A program made the position numbers and the translations under genes. A DNA stretch of 64,000 nt from Pseudomonas sp. PICF141 (lineage in GTDB: Bacteria > Pseudomonadota > Gammaproteobacteria > Pseudomonadales > Pseudomonadaceae), in contig NZ_MUNM01000055.1 in assembly GCF_002286815.1 (NCBI RefSeq), forward strand, positions 151,735-215,734. Direction: 5' to 3'. The notes under the pieces are model-generated. The model was given only the letters and a program-made list of their open reading frames with translations, did no database searches and was not told the DNA's origin. Position 1 is the first letter of the stretch; each line of letters opens with the position of its first letter. Shown in pieces: positions 23,957-32,741 of this stretch.

Positions 23957-24019
23957 CTGCCCGGCCCGAACGGCCACAGAATCATTCTGCAAGAACCTCA
24001 CCCCTACAGAGGATTTCCC

Positions 24020-24814
24020 ATGAGCATCGTTCGTAGCGACAAGCCCTTCGTCCTGGCCGGTCGTACTTACCAGTCGCGTTTGCTGGTAGGCACCGGCAAG
24101 TACCGCGACATGGAAGAAACCCGCCTGGCCATCGAAGCCTCGGGCGCCGAGATTGTCACCTTCGCCGTGCGCCGGACCAATCTGGGTCAGAACCCGGGCG
24201 AACCGAACCTGCTCGAAGTCCTGTCGCCGGATCGCTACACCTTCTTGCCTAATACCGCTGGCTGCTTCGACGCTACCGAGGCTGTGCGCACCTGTCGTCT
24301 GGCCCGCGAGCTGCTCGGCGGCCACAACCTGGTGAAGCTGGAAGTGCTGGCGGACCAGAAAACCCTGTTCCCCAACGTGATCGAAACCCTCAAGGCCGCC
24401 GAAGTGCTGGTCAAGGAAGGCTTCGAGGTGATGGTGTACACCAGCGATGATCCGATCATTGCCCGGCAACTGGCGGAAATCGGTTGCGTCGCGGTGATGC
24501 CACTCGCCGGTCTGATCGGCACGGGCCTGGGGATCTGCAACCCGTACAACCTGCAGATCATCCTTGAAGAAGCGAAAATTCCAGTGTTGGTGGATGCCGG
24601 TGTCGGTACGGCTTCCGACGCCACCATCGCCATGGAACTGGGTTGTGAAGCGGTGCTGATGAATTCGGCCATCGCCCATGCCCAGCAGCCGATCATGATG
24701 GCTGAAGCCATGAAACACGCCATCGTTGCAGGTCGCTTGGCCTACCTCGCCGGCCGCATGCCGAAAAAACTCTATGCCAGCGCCTCCTCGCCGCTGGATG
24801 GTCTGATCAAGTAA
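24020..24814 (+). CDS. thiG: Thiazole synthase
   Basis: A 264-residue TIM-barrel enzyme that makes the thiazole phosphate of thiamine from deoxyxylulose phosphate, dehydroglycine and ThiS thiocarboxylate. SRLLVGTGKY, TFAVRRTN, the Lys in LVKLEVL that forms the imine, and GVGTASDATIAMELGCEAVLMNSAIA are all family motifs. It is paired with thiS; trmB follows after only 9 bases. No thiamine riboswitch is visible upstream. Confidence 0.97.
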   Translation: MSIVRSDKPFVLAGRTYQSRLLVGTGKYRDMEETRLAIEASGAEIVTFAVRRTNLGQNPGEPNLLEVLSPDRYTFLPNTAGCFDATEAVRTCRLARELLGGHNLVKLEVLADQKTLFPNVIETLKAAEVLVKEGFEVMVYTSDDPIIARQLAEIGCVAVMPLAGLIGTGLGICNPYNLQIILEEAKIPVLVDAGVGTASDATIAMELGCEAVLMNSAIAHAQQPIMMAEAMKHAIVAGRLAYLAGRMPKKLYASASSPLDGLIK

Positions 24815-24823
24815 GAGCCATTG

Positions 24824-25549
24824 ATGATTGAATCAAACGACACGCCTATCCAGATGGAAGAAGGCGAAGAGCGCCAACACCGTCGCATCAAGAGTTTCGT
24901 GATGCGCGCCGGGCGCATGACCGAAGGCCAGCAGCGTGGTCTGGACCAAGGAGCGCCGCTGTTCGTACTGCCTTTGGCCGATGCACCGGTGGACTTCGAT
25001 CAGGTGTTCGGGCGTTCGGCGCCGCGCTCGCTGGAAATCGGCTTCGGCATGGGCCATTCGCTGCTGGAAATGGCTGCCGCCTCGCCGGAGCAGGATTTCA
25101 TTGGCGTCGAAGTTCACCGTCCGGGTGTCGGCGCGCTGCTCAATGGCGTGTTGACCCAGGGCCTGACCAACCTGCGGGTCTACGATTGCGATGCGATCGA
25201 AGTGCTCAACCGCTGCATCGCCGACAACAGCCTCGATCGCCTGATGCTGTTTTTCCCGGACCCGTGGCACAAGAGCCGTCACCACAAGCGTCGTATCGTT
25301 CAGGCGTCGTTCGCCGAACTGGTGCGCAGCAAGTTGAAGGTCGGCGGTGTGTTGCACATGGCCACCGACTGGGAACCGTACGCCGAGTACATGCTGGAAG
25401 TGATGAACGTCGCCCCGGGCTATCGCAACCTCGCCGAAGACGGCAAATGCGTGCCGCGCCCGGCCGAACGCCCGATCACCAAGTTCGAACGCCGCGGCGA
25501 ACGCCTTGGGCATGGCGTGTGGGATCTGAAGTTCGAAAAACAGTCCTGA
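24824..25549 (+). CDS. trmB: tRNA (guanine46-N7)-methyltransferase
   Basis: A 241-residue methyltransferase. RRIKSFVMRAGRMT precedes the SAM motif LEIGFGMGHSLLEMA, and LMLFFPDPWHKSRHHKRRIVQ is the catalytic PDPWxKxRHxKRR signature. It makes m7G46 in tRNA. TTG at 24821 is also possible; ATG at 24824 is preferred. It is closely linked to thiG. Confidence 0.97.
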   Translation: MIESNDTPIQMEEGEERQHRRIKSFVMRAGRMTEGQQRGLDQGAPLFVLPLADAPVDFDQVFGRSAPRSLEIGFGMGHSLLEMAAASPEQDFIGVEVHRPGVGALLNGVLTQGLTNLRVYDCDAIEVLNRCIADNSLDRLMLFFPDPWHKSRHHKRRIVQASFAELVRSKLKVGGVLHMATDWEPYAEYMLEVMNVAPGYRNLAEDGKCVPRPAERPITKFERRGERLGHGVWDLKFEKQS

Positions 25550-25576
25550 ACGATCATACAAAACAGTCGTAAAACC

Positions 25577-25666
25577 TGTGGGAGCGGGCTTGCCCGCGAT
25601 GGCGGTTTGACAGTCAACAAGGATGTTGAATGTTATGGCCTCATCGCGGGCAAGCCCGCTCCCACA
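25577..25666. repeat. Palindromic repeat, TGTGGGAGCGGGCTTGCCCGCGATG type
   Basis: Two perfect 25-base inverted arms separated by about 40 bases, between the convergent trmB and DUF3392 genes. It probably serves as a shared 3' end. Confidence 0.9.
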
Positions 25667-25688
25667 TTGTTTTGTGTGCTATTCGAAT

Positions 25689-26012
25689 TTAGCGGCGATC
25701 AGCGACCACGCCAATCAACACCAGCACCACCAACAACACCGGCGCCAGGCTGTAGTTGTTGAACTGGCTCAGGCCTTTGATGATCCATGGCGTGGCATAG
25801 ATCAGCGCCACGCCACTGCCGACCATGCACAGCAGGGCCATCAGCGGGACGCGCAAGGCGCCGGCGATGCTGCCCAGGCGTTGGTCGACCCAGCCCTTGA
25901 TGTCGGCGCCAAACAGCACCAGCAAACAGCCCACCAGCGCCAGCGAGATTTCCGACAGGTTGCTGCGGCTCCAGCGGGACACGGTGGCGAGCAGGTCGAG
26001 TACCAGATCCAT
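25689..26012 (-). CDS. DUF3392 family membrane protein
   Basis: A 107-residue protein with three hydrophobic segments (about 22-38, 55-78 and 86-103). The opening MDLVLDLLATVSRWSRSNL and the FGADIKGWVD segment match the DUF3392 family. Function is unknown. It is the last gene of the minus-strand run from metX through hemW. Confidence 0.8.
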   Translation of the reverse strand: MDLVLDLLATVSRWSRSNLSEISLALVGCLLVLFGADIKGWVDQRLGSIAGALRVPLMALLCMVGSGVALIYATPWIIKGLSQFNNYSLAPVLLVVLVLIGVVADRR

Positions 26013-26021
26013 TCGATTTCC

Positions 26022-27227
26022 TTATGTCAGAAATTTCTGCAGCAAGTCATTGAGAAAGAGTTGTCCGCGTAGCGTGGCCGCCAGACGTGACGGTTCGACC
26101 TGCAACAAGCCACTTTGTTCGGCCTCGCGACGGCCTTCGGCGAGGCTTTCCAGGGGCAGCCCGGTGCGCTCTGGATACAACCGCGCTTCGACGCCCTCAG
26201 TCAGGCGCAAGGCGTTCATCAGGAACTCGAACGGCAGTTCTTCGTTGGTGAGGGCTTTCTCGCCGGCCTGGAAGCTTTTGGCCGGGTTGAGGTAGTCCTT
26301 CGGCAGGCGGGTCTTCCAGGTGCGTACGATGCGCCCGTCCGGATGGCTGAGCTTGCCGTGGGCACCGGCACCGATGCCGATGAAGTCGCCGAAACTCCAG
26401 TAATTGAGGTTATGCCGCGCCGCACGACCGGGCAGGGCATAGGCCGAGACTTCGTATTGCGCGTAACCGTGTTCGGCCAACAATGCCTGACCGGCCTCCT
26501 GAATGTCCCACAGGGTGTCGTCTTCCGGCAGCGTCGGCGGCTGATTCCAGAACACTGTGTTCGGTTCCAGCGTCAGCTGGTACCAGGACAGGTGCGTCGG
26601 CTTCAGGGCAATGGCCTGGCGCAGGTCGTTCAGGGCATCGTCCAGGGACTGATCGGGCAAACCATGCATCAGGTCCAGATTGAAGTTGTCGAAACCGGCC
26701 TGGCGGGCCATGCCGGCGGCACGCACGGCTTCATCGCTGTTGTGAATCCGCCCCAGGGCCTTGAGTTTCTCTTCCTGAAAGCTCTGGATGCCGATCGACA
26801 GGCGATTGATGCCCAGCCCCCGGTAAGCGCGGAATTTCTCCTGCTCGAAGGTTCCGGGGTTGGCTTCCAGGGTGATTTCAATGTCGCTGGCAAACGCAAT
26901 ACGTTGCTCGACACCCTTGAGCAGGCGGCCCAGGGCCTTGGCGCTGAACAGGCTCGGCGTGCCGCCCCCGAAGAAGATCGAGCTCAGCTCACGGCCATAA
27001 ACCGCATGCAGGTCCTGATCGAGGTCGGCCAGCAGAGCGTCGACATAGTCTTCTTCCGGGAGCACGGGGCTGGCGGTGTGGGAGTTGAAGTCGCAATAAG
27101 GGCATTTGCGTACACACCACGGGATGTGGATGTACAACGCCAGGGGCGGCAGCACGGGCAGGGCCGCTCGAGGCGATTGTGCGTCGCCGCCGAAAATCAG
27201 CGGCGACGCGGACGAGTCATGGGTCAT
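26022..27227 (-). CDS. hemW: Radical SAM heme chaperone HemW
   Basis: A 401-residue radical SAM protein with the CxxxCxxC motif in PWCVRKCPYCDFN followed by the HemW-type fourth cysteine-region phenylalanine (CDF rather than CDC). FFGGGTPSLF and RLSIGIQSF are family motifs, and the C-terminal HemN_C domain follows. Members bind heme and transfer it to respiratory enzymes; older annotations call them oxygen-independent coproporphyrinogen oxidase-like. The ATG at 27227 overlaps the rdgB stop by ATGA. Confidence 0.93.
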   Translation of the reverse strand: MTHDSSASPLIFGGDAQSPRAALPVLPPLALYIHIPWCVRKCPYCDFNSHTASPVLPEEDYVDALLADLDQDLHAVYGRELSSIFFGGGTPSLFSAKALGRLLKGVEQRIAFASDIEITLEANPGTFEQEKFRAYRGLGINRLSIGIQSFQEEKLKALGRIHNSDEAVRAAGMARQAGFDNFNLDLMHGLPDQSLDDALNDLRQAIALKPTHLSWYQLTLEPNTVFWNQPPTLPEDDTLWDIQEAGQALLAEHGYAQYEVSAYALPGRAARHNLNYWSFGDFIGIGAGAHGKLSHPDGRIVRTWKTRLPKDYLNPAKSFQAGEKALTNEELPFEFLMNALRLTEGVEARLYPERTGLPLESLAEGRREAEQSGLLQVEPSRLAATLRGQLFLNDLLQKFLT

Positions 27228-27820
27228 TTGAGGCCCAGACGCTGGCGCAGCAGATCCATTGCTCGGGCGCGGTGGCTGATCCGGTTCTTGTCGCTCGGGC
27301 TCAATTCGGCGCTGGAGCACTCGCGCTCCGGCACCCAGAACAGCGGGTCGTAGCCGAAACCGTGTTCGCCGCTGGCCTGGGTCAGGATGCGCCCATGCCA
27401 CAGGCCTTCACAGAGAATCGGCAACGGATCGTCGGCATGGCGCACCAGCGCCAGCACACAGACGAACTGCGCACCGCGCTCGGCTTCGGGCACGTCTTTC
27501 AAAACCTCAAGCAGTTTGGCGTTGTTCGCCGCATCGCCTTTACCGTCGGCGTAACGGGCCGAGTAAATGCCCGGCGCACCGCCGAGGAAATCCACCGCCA
27601 GCCCCGAATCATCGGCCAAGGCCGGCAGGCCGGAAATGCGCGAGGCATTGCGGGCCTTGAGAATGGCGTTCTCGACGAACGACAGGCCGGTTTCTTCAGG
27701 CTCGACGCTGCTGAACTCGCCGATCGAGCGCAAGTGCACCGATTCGCCGAGCATGGCCTGGAGTTCCTTGAGTTTGCCGGCGTTATGGCTGGCCAGTACG
27801 AGTTGGGTGAAATTCATCAT
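27224..27820 (-). CDS. rdgB: dITP/XTP pyrophosphatase
   Basis: A 198-residue Ham1-family hydrolase that removes non-canonical purine nucleotides (ITP, dITP, XTP) from the pool. LASHNAGKLKELQ, ALADDSGLAVD and HGFGYDPLFWVPE are the substrate and metal-binding motifs, and SHRARA lies near the C-terminus. Its start overlaps the DUF4426 stop (ATGA) and its stop overlaps the hemW start, so the genes are coupled. Confidence 0.96.
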   Translation of the reverse strand: MMNFTQLVLASHNAGKLKELQAMLGESVHLRSIGEFSSVEPEETGLSFVENAILKARNASRISGLPALADDSGLAVDFLGGAPGIYSARYADGKGDAANNAKLLEVLKDVPEAERGAQFVCVLALVRHADDPLPILCEGLWHGRILTQASGEHGFGYDPLFWVPERECSSAELSPSDKNRISHRARAMDLLRQRLGLK

Positions 27821-28251
27821 TGGCCGGGGAAAAGCTCTTGTTGGAAACTGATGGTGTTGGTTTTGTCGCCGGTCTGCACTTTGATGTCAAAGGTGCGGAT
27901 TTCCTGCTGATCCACCGGGAACTGGGCGATGTAGTACACCGCGCCTGTTTCGGTGATCTGTTTGAACTTCAGCGGGATGCTTTGGCTGGTCAGGTCTTTG
28001 ACCGTGCCGCTGACCTGAGCCGTCTGTGGTTTACCTTCCTTGAGGACCGAAACGTTGATCACGCCCTGGTTCTTGCTGCGGGTCAGCTCGGCCGCTTTGG
28101 CGATCTCCGGCGTCAGGAAGGTGGAATTGAAGGTGTTGTAATGCACCGTCACGTCGCCAAAGGTTTCCTTGCGCTCGCCCTTGATAACGTCGGCGGCCAT
28201 GGCGGTGACGCTCAGGCAGGCAGTAAGTAAAAACAGCGCTAGACGACCCAT
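27817..28251 (-). CDS. DUF4426 periplasmic protein
   Basis: A 144-residue protein with a signal peptide cleaved near AMA (about 19). The rest is a beta-rich DUF4426 domain (GERKETFGDVTVHYNTFNSTFLTPEIAKA). Function is unknown, but in Pseudomonas the gene is consistently placed between metW and rdgB, as here. It overlaps rdgB by 4 bases. Confidence 0.85.
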   Translation of the reverse strand: MGRLALFLLTACLSVTAMAADVIKGERKETFGDVTVHYNTFNSTFLTPEIAKAAELTRSKNQGVINVSVLKEGKPQTAQVSGTVKDLTSQSIPLKFKQITETGAVYYIAQFPVDQQEIRTFDIKVQTGDKTNTISFQQELFPGQ

Positions 28252-28277
28252 GCTCGTTCTCCTCGAAATGTCGTGAT

Positions 28278-28898
28278 TCAGACCGCGATCTTGTGGTCCG
28301 GCAGGCCGGGGCTGCTGACGCGGTAGATGCCGATCTCACCTAACAGATTAGGCCATAGCTTACTGGCCCACCCATGCCGATGCTGTTGATCCACGGCAAG
28401 CCGATCAATGACCTTGGCTTCACGTTCGCGACACAGCGCTTCAAAGTCTTCGAAAGTGCAGAAGTGGATGTTCGGCGTGTTGTACCAGGTGTATGGCAGA
28501 AACTCCGAAACCGGCATCCGGCCCTTGCTCGCCAGGTACCAGCGGCAGCGCCAGTGACCGAAATTGGGGAAGGTGATGATGCACTGGCGACCGACGCGCA
28601 GCATTTCGTCGAGGATCCTGTCCGGGTAGTGCACCGCTTGCAGGGCCTGGGTCATGACCACGATGTCGAAGCTGTTGCTGGCGAAGTTGCCCAAGCCCTT
28701 GTCCAGATCCTGCTCGATGACGTTGATGCCCTTGGCCACGCACTCGGCAATGTTGTCCGGGTCGTTTTCCAGGCCATAACCGGTGACTTGTTTGTTATCG
28801 CGCAGCCAGGTCAACAACTCGCCATTGCCGCAACCGAGGTCGAGCACGCGGCTGCCGGCGGGGATCCATTCCTGGATGATTTCCAGATCGGCTCTCAT
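28278..28898 (-). CDS. metW: Methionine biosynthesis protein MetW
   Basis: A 206-residue methyltransferase-like protein with SAM motif VLDLGCGNGELL near 20-31 and the FPNFGHWRCRWYLASKGRMP segment typical of MetW. It works with MetX in the acylation branch of methionine synthesis in Pseudomonas; a biochemical methyltransferase activity has not, to my knowledge, been fixed. It follows metX after 7 bases and is surely co-transcribed. Confidence 0.93.
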   Translation of the reverse strand: MRADLEIIQEWIPAGSRVLDLGCGNGELLTWLRDNKQVTGYGLENDPDNIAECVAKGINVIEQDLDKGLGNFASNSFDIVVMTQALQAVHYPDRILDEMLRVGRQCIITFPNFGHWRCRWYLASKGRMPVSEFLPYTWYNTPNIHFCTFEDFEALCREREAKVIDRLAVDQQHRHGWASKLWPNLLGEIGIYRVSSPGLPDHKIAV

Positions 28899-28905
28899 GT
28901 CTTCC

Positions 28906-30045
28906 TCAAAGCGCTATACGGTTCATGTAATTGCTGAAGGCCTGCAAATAACGCGGGATCGGAATCAGGAAGGCATCGTGGCCTTGCGGAGCGTCGATCT
29001 CCAGGTAGCAGACGTCTTTCCTGGCCGCCATCAGCGCGTCCACCAGTTCCCGCGAGCGGGCAGGGGAGAAGCGCCAGTCGGTGGTGAAAGACATCACGCA
29101 GAATCTGGCCTGGGCATTGGCGAAAGTTTTCGCCAGGTCATTGTCGAAATTCGCCGCCGGATCGAAGTAATCCAGTGCCTTGGTCATCAGCAGGTAAGTG
29201 TTGGCGTCGAAACGTCCGGAAAACTCCTCGCCCTGATAGCGCAGGTAGCTCTCGACCTGGAACTCGACGCTGTGGAAGTCGTAGTTGAGCTTTTCGCTCT
29301 TCAGGCCGCGACCGAATTTCTCGCCCATCGAGTCGTCGGACAGATACGTGATGTGCCCGACCATCCGCGCCAGCATCAGCCCGCGCTTGGGGATCACACC
29401 CGCTTCCTGGAACGAGCCGCCGTGGAACTCCGGGTCGGTGAGGATCGCCTGGCGTGCGACTTCGTTGAACGCAATGTTCTGTGCCGACAATTTCGGTGCC
29501 GAGGCAATCGCCAGGCAGTGCCGCACGCGGTCCGGGTAGGTGATGGTCCACTGCAAGGCCTGCATGCCGCCGAGGCTGCCGCCAATCACTGCCGCCCATT
29601 GGTGGATGCCGAGCAAATCAGCCAGGCGCGCCTGGCTGTGAACCCAGTCTTCCACGGTCAGGACCGGGAAGTCGGCGCCGAATGGCTTGCCGGTTTCCGG
29701 ATTGATGCTGCTGGGGCCGGTGGAACCATTGCACCCGCCGAGATTATTCAGGCTGACCACGAAGAACTTGTTGGTGTCGATCGGCTTGCCGGGGCCGATG
29801 CAGCTATCCCACCAACCGGGTTTGCGGTCGTCGGGGCTGTGGAAGCCGGCAGCGTGATGGTGACCGGACAACGCATGGCAGATCAGCACGGCGTTGCTCG
29901 CCATAGCATTCAGCGTGCCGTAGGTTTCGTAGATCAGGTCATAAGCGGGCAGGGAACGTCCGCAGGCCAAGGCCAGGGGTTCACTGAAGTGCGCCACGTG
30001 CGGCGTCACCAGACCAACAGAATCGGGGGGGAAGGCAGCTGGCAT
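28906..30045 (-). CDS. metX: Homoserine O-acyltransferase MetX (succinyl type likely)
   Basis: A 379-residue alpha/beta-hydrolase-fold acyltransferase that activates homoserine for methionine synthesis. The nucleophile Ser lies in GGSLGGMQALQW and the Asp/His pair in the C-terminal segment ending DAPQGHDAFLIP. Pseudomonas MetX enzymes use succinyl-CoA, so this is probably a homoserine O-succinyltransferase, inferred from relatives. The ATG at 30045 (MPAAFPPDSVGLV) is chosen over 30060 since it matches the family length of 379 and has AGGG close upstream. Confidence 0.93.
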   Translation of the reverse strand: MPAAFPPDSVGLVTPHVAHFSEPLALACGRSLPAYDLIYETYGTLNAMASNAVLICHALSGHHHAAGFHSPDDRKPGWWDSCIGPGKPIDTNKFFVVSLNNLGGCNGSTGPSSINPETGKPFGADFPVLTVEDWVHSQARLADLLGIHQWAAVIGGSLGGMQALQWTITYPDRVRHCLAIASAPKLSAQNIAFNEVARQAILTDPEFHGGSFQEAGVIPKRGLMLARMVGHITYLSDDSMGEKFGRGLKSEKLNYDFHSVEFQVESYLRYQGEEFSGRFDANTYLLMTKALDYFDPAANFDNDLAKTFANAQARFCVMSFTTDWRFSPARSRELVDALMAARKDVCYLEIDAPQGHDAFLIPIPRYLQAFSNYMNRIAL

Positions 30046-30124
30046 CGACCCTGCTCTCATTGAATTGAGGCGTAAGTCTAAAGACCGCTGACCCTAGCAG
30101 CAAGCTAACTTCCCCACCGTTAAC

Positions 30125-30234
30125 GATCGTTCCCACGCTCTGCGTGGGAATGCCTCGCTGGACGCTCTGCGTCCGCTTCGGCTGGGACGCGGAGCGTCCC
30201 GGGCTGCATTCCCACGCGGAGCGTGGGGACGATC
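30125..30234. repeat. Palindromic repeat, GATCGTTCCCACGCTCTGCG type
   Basis: Outer inverted arms (GATCGTTCCCACGC... and ...GCGTGGGGACGATC) enclose further inverted segments (GACGCTCTGCGTCC, GGACGC...GCGTCC). A short relative lies at 57106. The outer end overlaps the stop codon of the DUF167 gene. Confidence 0.85.
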
Positions 30235-30523
30235 AGGGGAGGGTGAGATCCGGCAAATCCGGCAGCTTCTTCGGCGAACAGATCCGCACCCGTTTCTGCC
30301 GGTTCAGCTCCCCGCTGAGCAAACTCACCTGACTTTTGGAAACCCCGAATGCCTTCGCCAGAAATGCCATCAAATACGCATTGGCCTTGCCCTCGACGGG
30401 TGGTGCGGTCAGGCGGATCTTCAAGCGATCACCGTGCAGCCCGCAGAAATCATCGCTGCGGGCCGCCGGTTGCAGGTGACATTCCAGAATCAGGTCATCA
30501 CCGTCCCAGCGAAAGTAGCTCAT
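30233..30523 (-). CDS. DUF167 family protein (YggU)
   Basis: A 96-residue protein of the DUF167/UPF0235 fold. GDRLKIRLTAPPVEGKANAYLMAFLAK and the later GVSKSQVSLLSGELNRQKRVRI are hallmarks. Function is unknown, although the family is nearly universal beside yggT and proC. It starts at the last base of the yggT stop. The stop codon lies in the end of a palindromic repeat, and the tail LPDLPDLTLP is unusual for the family. Confidence 0.9.
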   Translation of the reverse strand: MSYFRWDGDDLILECHLQPAARSDDFCGLHGDRLKIRLTAPPVEGKANAYLMAFLAKAFGVSKSQVSLLSGELNRQKRVRICSPKKLPDLPDLTLP

Positions 30524-31113
30524 CAGATCAGGCCGAGCAGCCCCTGCGGCATGAGGGCGTAGTACGCGAGTCGCGGGATCAGCCAGCTTTGCAGTAACTG
30601 GATCGCGATAAACGCGAAGATCGGCGAGATGTCGAGGCCGCCCAGGTTCGGAATGATACGGCGGAACGGGGCGAGTACCGGTTCAGTGATCTGCTGTACC
30701 AGCTCTGCGCCCGGGTTGTGGCTTCCCGGGGCGACCCAGGACAGAATCACGCTGATGATCATCGCGTAGAACAGAACACTCAGAAACAGCGAGAAGACTG
30801 CGATCAGTGCCCAAGGCACCAACAGCAGCACGTCGACCTCGAAGCCTTTGAGCAGCAGGATGACCGCTATCAGCACCATCTGCACCATCAGCGCCAGTAC
30901 CAGTGACGACATGTCCAGCCCGAACATGCTCGGGATGATCCGGCGCAGGGGTTTGAGCAGCGGTTGAGTGGCTTTGACGATGAACTGGCAGAGCGGGTTG
31001 TAAAAATTCGCCCGAACCAATTGCAGGATGAAGCGCAGCAGCACGATCAGCAGGTACAGGCTGCCCAGGGTTTTGATGATGAAAATGGCAGCGTCATTGA
31101 GTCCGAGCATCAT
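30523..31113 (-). CDS. YggT family membrane protein
   Basis: A 196-residue inner-membrane protein made of two YggT repeats, each with NPLCQFIVKATQPLLKPLRRIIP-like and NPGAELVQQITEPVLAPFRRIIP-like loops between hydrophobic helices. Relatives are linked to osmotic tolerance and cytoskeletal organisation, but no activity is assigned. It belongs to the yggS-proC-yggT-yggU operon. Confidence 0.92.
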   Translation of the reverse strand: MMLGLNDAAIFIIKTLGSLYLLIVLLRFILQLVRANFYNPLCQFIVKATQPLLKPLRRIIPSMFGLDMSSLVLALMVQMVLIAVILLLKGFEVDVLLLVPWALIAVFSLFLSVLFYAMIISVILSWVAPGSHNPGAELVQQITEPVLAPFRRIIPNLGGLDISPIFAFIAIQLLQSWLIPRLAYYALMPQGLLGLI

Positions 31114-31134
31114 TGATTCCTTTGTAGGGGCTGA

Positions 31135-31953
31135 TTAGCGGCCGAGTTGCTCAGCCATCTCGGCCGAGCGGTGCGCGGCGGCGCCGAGTGCTTTTTCCAC
31201 CAGGGCTTCGAAACCACCCGCCTGGAACGACTTGATTGCAGCTTCGGTGGTGCCCGCAGGCGATGTCACGCGACGACGCAGTTCAGCCGCGTCGACATCA
31301 CTGGCGACCGCCATCTGTGCAGCCCCCAAAGCGGTTTGCACGGTCAGGCGGGCGGCGATGTCCGCTGGCAGGCCCAGCTTCACGCCCGCGGCGGTCATGG
31401 CTTCGATCAACAGGAAGAAATACGCCGGGCCCGAGCCGGAAACGGCGGTGACCGCGTCCAGTTGCTGTTCTTCGTCCAGCCACAGGGCAATGCCAACCGC
31501 CGACAGCAGCTCTTCAGCTTGCTGGCGTTGTTCGGCGCTCACTTGGCCGGTGGCGAACAAACCGCTCACGCCCTGACGCAGCAGCGCCGGGGTGTTGGGC
31601 ATGCAGCGCACGATAGGCTGGGCGCCAAGCCAGTTGTTCATGCTGGCGCAGGTGATGCCGGCCGCGATCGAGACCACCAGTTGATTCGGCGCAAGGCTTG
31701 GGCGAATGGCTTCGCATACGGCTTTCATCGCCTGGGGTTTGACCGCCAGCACGATCACGTCCGCGCCCTGAATGGCTTCGGCGTTATCGGCAAACACTTC
31801 GATGCCGTGTTCGGCATGCACGCGGGCGCGGGTTTGTTCGCCCGGATCGCTGGCGCGGATCTGTGCGGCGTCCAGACCTTTGGCGCGCAGGCCGCCGATC
31901 AGGCTGGCGGCCATGTTGCCGGCTCCGATAAAGGCAATACGTGTCTTGCTCAT
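31135..31953 (-). CDS. proC: Pyrroline-5-carboxylate reductase
   Basis: A 272-residue NAD(P)H enzyme for the last step of proline synthesis. The Rossmann motif is FIGAGNMAASLIGGL near 7-21, VLAVKPQ marks the cofactor domain, and the C-terminal signature is DAAELRRRVTSPAGTTEAAI. It sits between yggS and yggT as in most gamma-proteobacteria. Confidence 0.97.
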   Translation of the reverse strand: MSKTRIAFIGAGNMAASLIGGLRAKGLDAAQIRASDPGEQTRARVHAEHGIEVFADNAEAIQGADVIVLAVKPQAMKAVCEAIRPSLAPNQLVVSIAAGITCASMNNWLGAQPIVRCMPNTPALLRQGVSGLFATGQVSAEQRQQAEELLSAVGIALWLDEEQQLDAVTAVSGSGPAYFFLLIEAMTAAGVKLGLPADIAARLTVQTALGAAQMAVASDVDAAELRRRVTSPAGTTEAAIKSFQAGGFEALVEKALGAAAHRSAEMAEQLGR

Positions 31954-31986
31954 GTCAGGTCCTTATAAAGAGAGAGGTCCGCCATC

Positions 31987-32685
31987 TCACGGTTGACCGT
32001 AATCACGGGCACCAAACAGGGCCGTACCGATACGGACCCAAGTGGCGCCCATGGCAATGGCCGACTCGAGGTCGTGGCTCATGCCCATGGAAAGTGTGTC
32101 GAGTGGCAGGTTCAGGCTGGCTTGCATGCTTTTGATTAAGTCGCGCACGGCAGCGAAAGCCGCGTCCTGGGCGGCGCGATTATCAGTCGGCTCGGGAATT
32201 GCCATCAGCCCGCGCAATTTCAGGCGCGGCAGAGCGCTGATGGCATTGGCCAGGGCAGGCAGGTCGGCCGGGGTGCAGCCAGACTTGCTGGCTTCACCGC
32301 TGACGTTGACCTGGATGCAAATGTTCAAAGGAGGCAAATCGGCCGGGCGTTGTTCGGACAGGCGTTGTGCGATTTTCAAGCGATCCACGGAGTGCACCCA
32401 GTCGAAATGCTCGGCGATAGCGCGAGTCTTGTTCGATTGAATGGGGCCGATGAAGTGCCAGATCAAGGGCAGGTCGGCCAATTCGAGCTGTTTGCCCAGG
32501 GCTTCCTGCAGGTAGTTTTCGCCAAAGTCGCGGATCCCGGCGGCGTAGGCTTCACGCAGGGCTGCGACGGGTTTGGTCTTGCTCACGGCCAGCAGCTGGA
32601 TGCTGTGCTCGTTGCGCCCGGCGGCGAGGGCGGCAGCACGGATGCGTGAACTAACCTGAGCGATGTTGTCTGCTATCGTGGACAT
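31987..32685 (-). CDS. PLP homeostasis protein, YggS family
   Basis: A 232-residue PLP-binding protein with the fold-type III barrel of alanine racemase but no second domain. The cofactor Lys is in LLAVSKTKP near 35, and FGENYLQEAL, GLMAIP and SMGMSHDLESAIAMGATWVRIGTALFG are family motifs. It regulates PLP supply and affects amino-acid pools rather than catalysing a known reaction. The ATG at 32685 is preferred to the TTG one codon earlier. It diverges from pilT. Confidence 0.94.
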   Translation of the reverse strand: MSTIADNIAQVSSRIRAAALAAGRNEHSIQLLAVSKTKPVAALREAYAAGIRDFGENYLQEALGKQLELADLPLIWHFIGPIQSNKTRAIAEHFDWVHSVDRLKIAQRLSEQRPADLPPLNICIQVNVSGEASKSGCTPADLPALANAISALPRLKLRGLMAIPEPTDNRAAQDAAFAAVRDLIKSMQASLNLPLDTLSMGMSHDLESAIAMGATWVRIGTALFGARDYGQP

Positions 32686-32741
32686 CAAGAGGCGCCAGCG
32701 GTCTGAAGGTTCGCGGCATTCTACTGGAATTGAGGAGCGCT

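Noticed and set aside
23957..24019. Thiamine (TPP) riboswitch near thiS/thiG
   Set aside because: Neither the thiS-thiG gap nor the bases before thiS show the conserved TPP core (CUGAGA, ACCUGAUCUGG-like) motifs.
30046..30124. SAM riboswitch before metX
   Set aside because: The 79 bases hold no SAM-I, SAM-II or SAH-type core that I can see; only the start of a palindromic repeat follows.
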